Shown: in pieces, positions 59,712-64,000 of the stretch
Layout: every line of letters begins with the position of its first letter
Numbering within the stretch: position 1 is the first letter of the stretch
Origin: Trichomonas vaginalis G3
Taxonomy: Eukaryota > Parabasalia > Trichomonadida > Trichomonadidae
Length of the DNA: 64,000 bases
Direction: 5' to 3'
NCBI RefSeq assembly: GCF_026262505.1
Contig: NC_067204.1
Coordinates: forward strand, 17,462,165 to 17,526,164
Program-made: the position numbers and the translations under genes
The notes under the pieces: model-generated
The model's database searches: none
The model's input: only the letters and a program-made list of their open reading frames with translations
Told to the model about the DNA's origin: nothing

Positions 59712-60770
59712 TAAGGGTTTCGTTTTGCTAAAATTGTCACTTTTATAGCATATTTGTTTTTGGATGTTTTGCGAAACCAAAAAAAAAAAAAACTATGATA
59801 TACAATGTGTGTGTAAAGAAAATATTTTATTTACTAGTTAAAAAATCATTTGGTATTGATCAAGTTATTTTTTCTGGATAAGATATTATATGGATAATTG
59901 GATAGAAAATACAATTATATAATCTTGTACCTGGTTTAATTAAGCTAATTGTCATCAGAAACTTGTAATTTTTATGATTTTCAGATTTTCTTTTCATTAC
60001 TGCTTTTCTTAATAGGTCAAGTTCTTATTTACGTTATAAAGTATGATATTTACAAATATCAAGTTATCATGGTTTTTGAGAAATTATGAGAAACAAACAA
60101 AAATGAAAAAGATAGGAATCGCAATGAATAGTGATGTGGGTATAGAAAATGTAAGAGATATGAATGCAAAGCAATCAGTATTTAGGATATTGACCATAGA
60201 TTTCGAAAAAAAATGCTGCATATTGAGCGAAAACTATGATTATATTATAAGGCTGTCATTTAAAGCATAATGAAACTATTCCCTTTTCATTTTAATCGAA
60301 TAAGATAGTAAAGATTTTTGAATTAGCTAGAAACTGATGAGATGTTTTCACAAATCAGATTTTTAATCTCTATAATGCATAATTCACTCAATATCTCAAT
60401 TTTGATATTGCGAGATATTTTTGCTATCGGTTTCGCAATTTTGACACAATAGCAAGAGGGTTCTATAAGCATTATTATCAACGTAGAATCTGAATATCAT
60501 ATCAGAAAATGTCGCAAATCTGACATTTACCCGACAAAATAGCAAAAATAATTGAATACTTTTCGCAAAAACTTTAAAAATCGATAAAAATATGAAATAT
60601 AGATATTAAAGAGACTTTTCATATAATATTCATAAAGATTTTCCAAAAATATGATACCGCAAAATTAAAAAAGTGACGTCTTGAGTGGAGTCAAATGTCG
60701 AAATTGCTAGCTAAATGTTTTTTTAGCGAAATTGCGTATTGTACGTTTTTTTCGCAAAACGAAACCCTTA
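59712..60770. mobile_element. 1.06-kb MITE with 17-bp ends and 7-bp target duplication
   Basis: Inverted ends TAAGGGTTTCGTTTTGC begin at 59712 and end at 60770. They are flanked on both sides by TTTAAAG (59705-59711 and 60771-60777). The interior is AT-rich with repeated GCGAAAT/ATTTCGC-type words and one chance 75-codon frame. The target duplication length differs from the TTAA group, so this is another transposon superfamily. Confidence 0.75.
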
Positions 60771-60862
60771 TTTAAAGTTGGCTTTCAATTGTAATCCATG
60801 CATATTAATTTGATCTTTCAAAAAATGGTGGCGAATTTAAATGTTTACATATTTTAATTTTA

Positions 60863-60928
60863 ACCTTTATTCCTAAATTTTCAATGTTTAGGAATAAAGG
60901 TCAAATCAGACCTGCGCAGGTCTGATTT
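60863..60928. repeat. Two adjacent perfect palindromes upstream of the BTB-type gene
   Basis: ACCTTTATTCCTAAA pairs with TTTAGGAATAAAGGT (60863-60877 with 60887-60901). It is followed directly by the 26-bp perfect palindrome AAATCAGACCTGC/GCAGGTCTGATTT (60903-60928). GACCTGCGC recurs at about 60992. Confidence 0.8.
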
Positions 60929-61033
60929 TGACACCAATTTGAGAGAAACTCATAGAATTAATTGTATGAGTTGACTCAAAAATATGATAGGACCTGCGCT
61001 TTTTGACGAGCAGTTTATTTAATTTTTTTTTGC

Positions 61034-62338
61034 ATGGTACAAGTTAGAACATTGTGCAATGAAATAGAACGTGTAAGCATTCTTAGAGAATGTGGTAAAT
61101 TGAATGTCAAGATGAATGGACAAATAATCGAAACATTGAAGTCTTCAGCAGTTTGTTTTTCAGATCTAATTAAAGAAAAATGCATTTTGAATAAACAGAT
61201 ATCATCGATTGAATTGAATCTAAATATCAAGTGTGGAGATTCAATCAACATACTCAAAAAGTTCATAGAGACAGGAATTCTTGAATTTGAAGAAGATGAA
61301 GATCATTATCATGATATATTTGAATTTGGGAAGCATTTTCGTAATCAACTCTTGATACAAATGTATATAAAACATATCAAAACAGATAGTTCCATTACAA
61401 ATGAAAACGTATTTCGGAAATATGAAATTTCTGTTATTGAAAACGATTTAACAACACAAAATCAATGTCTCGAATATATTACATCACATTTATATTGTTT
61501 GAATGACGCTGATATTATCCAATATACAGTTCAATTTGGATATGACTTCTTCGAAAAAATTTTAACATCTAAATCTCTAAAAATTGAAAACGAAGATAAA
61601 TTATGCATGTTACTACTCGAAATTTGCAAACGTGACAATAAGTTCTTTGATTTATTTAGATGTATTTCATTAGCATATTGCACTTCTCATATAATTGAAG
61701 AAATTTATGATTTTTCAGTTGAAAATTCATTCGAATCAATTCTTCTAAAGATTTATAAAGACACACTAAAACATTATCATTCAAATATTCGAAATAAAAT
61801 TGAACTCTCGAATAACTCTGATTCATCATTCGATAAACCATTCATTCCAACCCTAATTGAGATTTCAAATAATCCTATTAATATACATGTGTTGAGATAC
61901 ACCGAAATTTCAAAAGAAATTCAAATGGAATATTCATCATCATCTGTTAACAGGGGAAAAATAACAGATATAAATACATATTCAAGTCATGATGATTTTT
62001 ATACATACTATGAGTCAGATAATCAATGGATACGTGTTGATCTCAAGGGATATAAATTAAAACCAAGTTCTTATATTTTACTTTCAGCATTCAGATCTGA
62101 TTATCTTTTGAGATATTGGAGGCTAGAAGGTATAAAGGAAAATGGATCAACTGTTGTATTGGATAATAAAGATTATGCATTTAAAAAAGCTGAAACTCAA
62201 GAATTTCCACTTCAAACAAATGACTATTTTGTTGCTTTCATGATAATTCAAACAGGTAAGAATCAACACAATAATGACAGTGATAATGAATTAGCTATCC
62301 AAGTATTTGATTTCAAAGGCGAATTAATTAAAATTTAA
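61034..62338 (+). CDS. Trichomonad BTB/BACK-like protein with discoidin (F5/8C)-like C-terminus
   Basis: A 434-residue protein. Residues 18-110 follow the BTB pattern (GKLNVKMNGQIIETLKSSAV, FSDLIKEKC, then the helix NILKKFIETGILEF). Residues 120-260 are helical and BACK-like. Residues 285-434 resemble the discoidin/F5/8 type C fold: NRGKITDINTYSSHDDFYTY, WIRVDLKGYKLKPSSYILLS, YLLRYWRLEGIKENGSTVVL and the terminal strand LAIQVFDFKGELI. This architecture is expanded in T. vaginalis and is probably intracellular. Domain calls are by pattern. Confidence 0.65.
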   Translation: MVQVRTLCNEIERVSILRECGKLNVKMNGQIIETLKSSAVCFSDLIKEKCILNKQISSIELNLNIKCGDSINILKKFIETGILEFEEDEDHYHDIFEFGKHFRNQLLIQMYIKHIKTDSSITNENVFRKYEISVIENDLTTQNQCLEYITSHLYCLNDADIIQYTVQFGYDFFEKILTSKSLKIENEDKLCMLLLEICKRDNKFFDLFRCISLAYCTSHIIEEIYDFSVENSFESILLKIYKDTLKHYHSNIRNKIELSNNSDSSFDKPFIPTLIEISNNPINIHVLRYTEISKEIQMEYSSSSVNRGKITDINTYSSHDDFYTYYESDNQWIRVDLKGYKLKPSSYILLSAFRSDYLLRYWRLEGIKENGSTVVLDNKDYAFKKAETQEFPLQTNDYFVAFMIIQTGKNQHNNDSDNELAIQVFDFKGELIKI

Positions 62339-62391
62339 AAATAAATTAACAATTTATAGCATGCTCTAAAAATGATAATTTACCATTATAT

Positions 62392-62424
62392 GTGCAAAAT
62401 TGAGATGAAATCTCAATTTTGCAC
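62392..62424. repeat. 15-bp hairpin downstream of the BTB-type gene
   Basis: GTGCAAAATTGAGAT and ATCTCAATTTTGCAC pair perfectly around the loop GAA, 54 bp after the stop codon. Confidence 0.8.
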
Positions 62425-63224
62425 CTATGATAAGATTATTGCCGCAAAATCTAATCTCTGATATAATGAACTTACATTCATATTACTAACAGAAATTGAA
62501 ATTGTAATTTTTGCTAAAAATGAAAATATAGCATATGAATACGTTTTAGATTAATATTTATTTGTGTTCAATTCAATTTTGCGCAAGAATCTCTAGCATA
62601 TGATTATTTTTTGGTTTTATATGAGGTGCAAAAACCGTCCATAAACGATAATTCAAAATTGAATCTGCCCGTATTTTGCGTATTTGAATAAGTTTGGAGT
62701 TGACTATTATATATAATCAAATCCATTAAAAAAGTATAGTAATAATTGCATATGCAAAAAATATAAAAGAAAAAATACATCCATCTTTTGACTACTTTGC
62801 GCATTTTTTGCACTTTTCGGAAAACCCCTTATTTTTGATTCAAATGCTGTTCGGCATTAAAAGCTAAAATAATCATATACTAGATAATCATATACTAGAT
62901 AATTATATCCGATATTTTTGAGTCGCTATATCGAAAAAGTATATCATTTTTTGATAAGATGAGTACTGAAAAAGCCCCAATTTTCAACCATGCCATTATC
63001 AGAAAAAAAACGCATTTTTTTTCACAAATTCTTCCTCAGATTGATTAATTATTATGTTTGAGTGTAAGATATAGTGGTTTAAACCATGAGTATGAGTATA
63101 ATGGATTAAATAAATCGAAAACATTATTAAAACATTGTGATCGTATTTTTTTATAAATCAAAATCAAAAATATTTTATTTTTCCACGTTAAAAAAAAAAG
63201 AAATTGTTACTGAATATAAAAAAA
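62425..63224. other. AT-rich intergenic DNA
   Basis: It holds three direct copies of ATAATCATATACTAGAT-like sequence (about 62869-62910). No gene is seen. Confidence 0.45.
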
Positions 63225-64000
63225 TTACTGAATATTCTGACGAAGTACAGCAGGACTATATTTCTTAGTGAGTCTTTCTAAAGCATCTTGGCAGTTGAAA
63301 GCGCGTTGTGTCCTTGCTATTACATCAGCGATTGGTGTTTCAGACCATTTCTTACGCTCTTCCTCTATAAACTCCCTCTTCTCTTCTTCATTCATTGAAC
63401 TGAGGAGTGCTTCTCTCTGGAGTTTGACTTCTTCTCTATCCATCAATGTTGTCTCTTTATCTTTACTTGGGAAGTCCGGCCAGTCGATCTGTGTCTTGTC
63501 CGCCTCTTCATCCTTTGGATCTTCCTTAATGTATGGATAAACTGTCTTCTTTTCTTCGGCAATTTCTTCATCAGATGATGATGAACTAGAGTCAGATTTC
63601 TTGACATTTCTTTCCTTAGGAGATTCTAATTTGTCTTCCTCTTCTTCTTCGATGTTCAAGTAGAAGTTCTTGAATCTCTTTTGGCGCTCGTGTCTTTCCT
63701 TGTCATCTTCTGTCTCTGATTCTGGCTGGATATCTCTTTCTTTCGGTGTTTGTGGCTCTTGGTCTGTAAGAATGATTTGTTCTCCTTCCTGCAAGAACTT
63801 CTCGAATTCCTTTGAGAAATAGCTTGGGAAGTGGCCTTCCAAATCACTCTCATGAACATATGTATCGAAAGGAACTGGGAATTCCTCGTATCCTGTGTTT
63901 GCTTCCAAGTGTTCTCCAGAAAGAGTGTTGAAATCTTTGATGAGATTGGGGATGTTCAACTGGAGTTTTGTTGCATCTCTCAATGGGAATGAGATGATGA
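63225..64000 (-). CDS. Acidic Ser/Glu-rich protein, 5' end beyond the window
   Basis: The frame is open to the right edge (reading IISFPLRDATKLQLNIPNLI at its visible start), so the N-terminus lies outside. The first 75 visible residues look folded (YEEFPVPFDTYVHESDLEGH, FPSYFSKEFEKFLQEG). Residues 80-180 are low-complexity Glu/Asp/Lys/Ser (SDSSSSSSDEEIAEEKK). The end is helical (MNEEEKREFIEEERKKWSET). The family is not recognised; the composition is nuclear-protein-like. Confidence 0.65.
   Translation of the reverse strand, partial: IISFPLRDATKLQLNIPNLIKDFNTLSGEHLEANTGYEEFPVPFDTYVHESDLEGHFPSYFSKEFEKFLQEGEQIILTDQEPQTPKERDIQPESETEDDKERHERQKRFKNFYLNIEEEEEDKLESPKERNVKKSDSSSSSSDEEIAEEKKTVYPYIKEDPKDEEADKTQIDWPDFPSKDKETTLMDREEVKLQREALLSSMNEEEKREFIEEERKKWSETPIADVIARTQRAFNCQDALERLTKKYSPAVLRQNIQ

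Noticed and set aside
60043-60270. 75-codon frame inside the 59712-60770 MITE
   Set aside because: Too short and unpatterned for a transposase; the element looks non-autonomous.

Overview
The window is trichomonad nuclear DNA, from Trichomonas vaginalis or a close relative. It is AT-rich and its genes show no introns. Host genes carry TCA-Y-T/W initiator-like motifs a few bases to about 40 bases before the ATG. The host genes include a hydrogenosomal-type Hsp70 with a short presequence, a trichomonad ankyrin-repeat protein, a probable BTB / discoidin-like protein and a mariner-type DNA-binding protein. A large Polinton (Maverick) occupies the left third, as is common in this genome.

Region 1 (1 to about 20,800): a Polinton-type virus-like element, treated here as a fossil. 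It holds protein-primed DNA polymerase B, two retroviral-type integrases, a packaging ATPase and a D12-class adenine methyltransferase. It also holds three related 'YRFDYPxRWL' capsid-like proteins, two phage-like collar/fibre proteins, a collagen-like protein and several small basic or amphipathic proteins. Overall it carries roughly half a dozen breaks, but most reading frames are open, so it looks fairly young. The genes are packed head-to-head with 15-25 bp between start codons and share an A/T motif abutting the ATG. GGTGA-type repeats lie near both ends. A tRNA-like Pol III unit is embedded near the left side. The left terminus is probably outside the window.

Region 2 (20.8-24.7 kb): gene remnants at the element's flank, a 121-bp tandem repeat, a good tRNA-Ile with anticodon GAU, and ribosomal protein eL36.

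Region 3 (24.7-57.4 kb): a host housekeeping block. In order it holds an importin-beta family karyopherin, a beta-helix surface-type protein, proteasome ATPase Rpt3, a PPR protein with a reading-frame break, ribosomal protein uL23 (L23a) and an IQ-motif coiled-coil protein. These are followed by a ubiquitin-like small protein, two trichomonad-type unknowns (one a multi-pass membrane protein), a DUF3447/ankyrin protein, an exportin-like protein, mitochondrial-type Hsp70 and a WD40 protein with a homeodomain-like N-terminus. The block closes with AMP-forming acetyl-CoA synthetase, an ankyrin pseudogene, a transposase-derived helix-turn-helix protein and a long coiled-coil protein.

Region 4 (57.4-64 kb): a nest of non-coding DNA elements with terminal inverted repeats. 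Two share a single TTAA, one contains a three-hairpin cluster, and one has a 7-bp target duplication. After these come a BTB/discoidin-like gene bracketed by perfect palindromes and the partial gene of an acidic protein running off the right edge.
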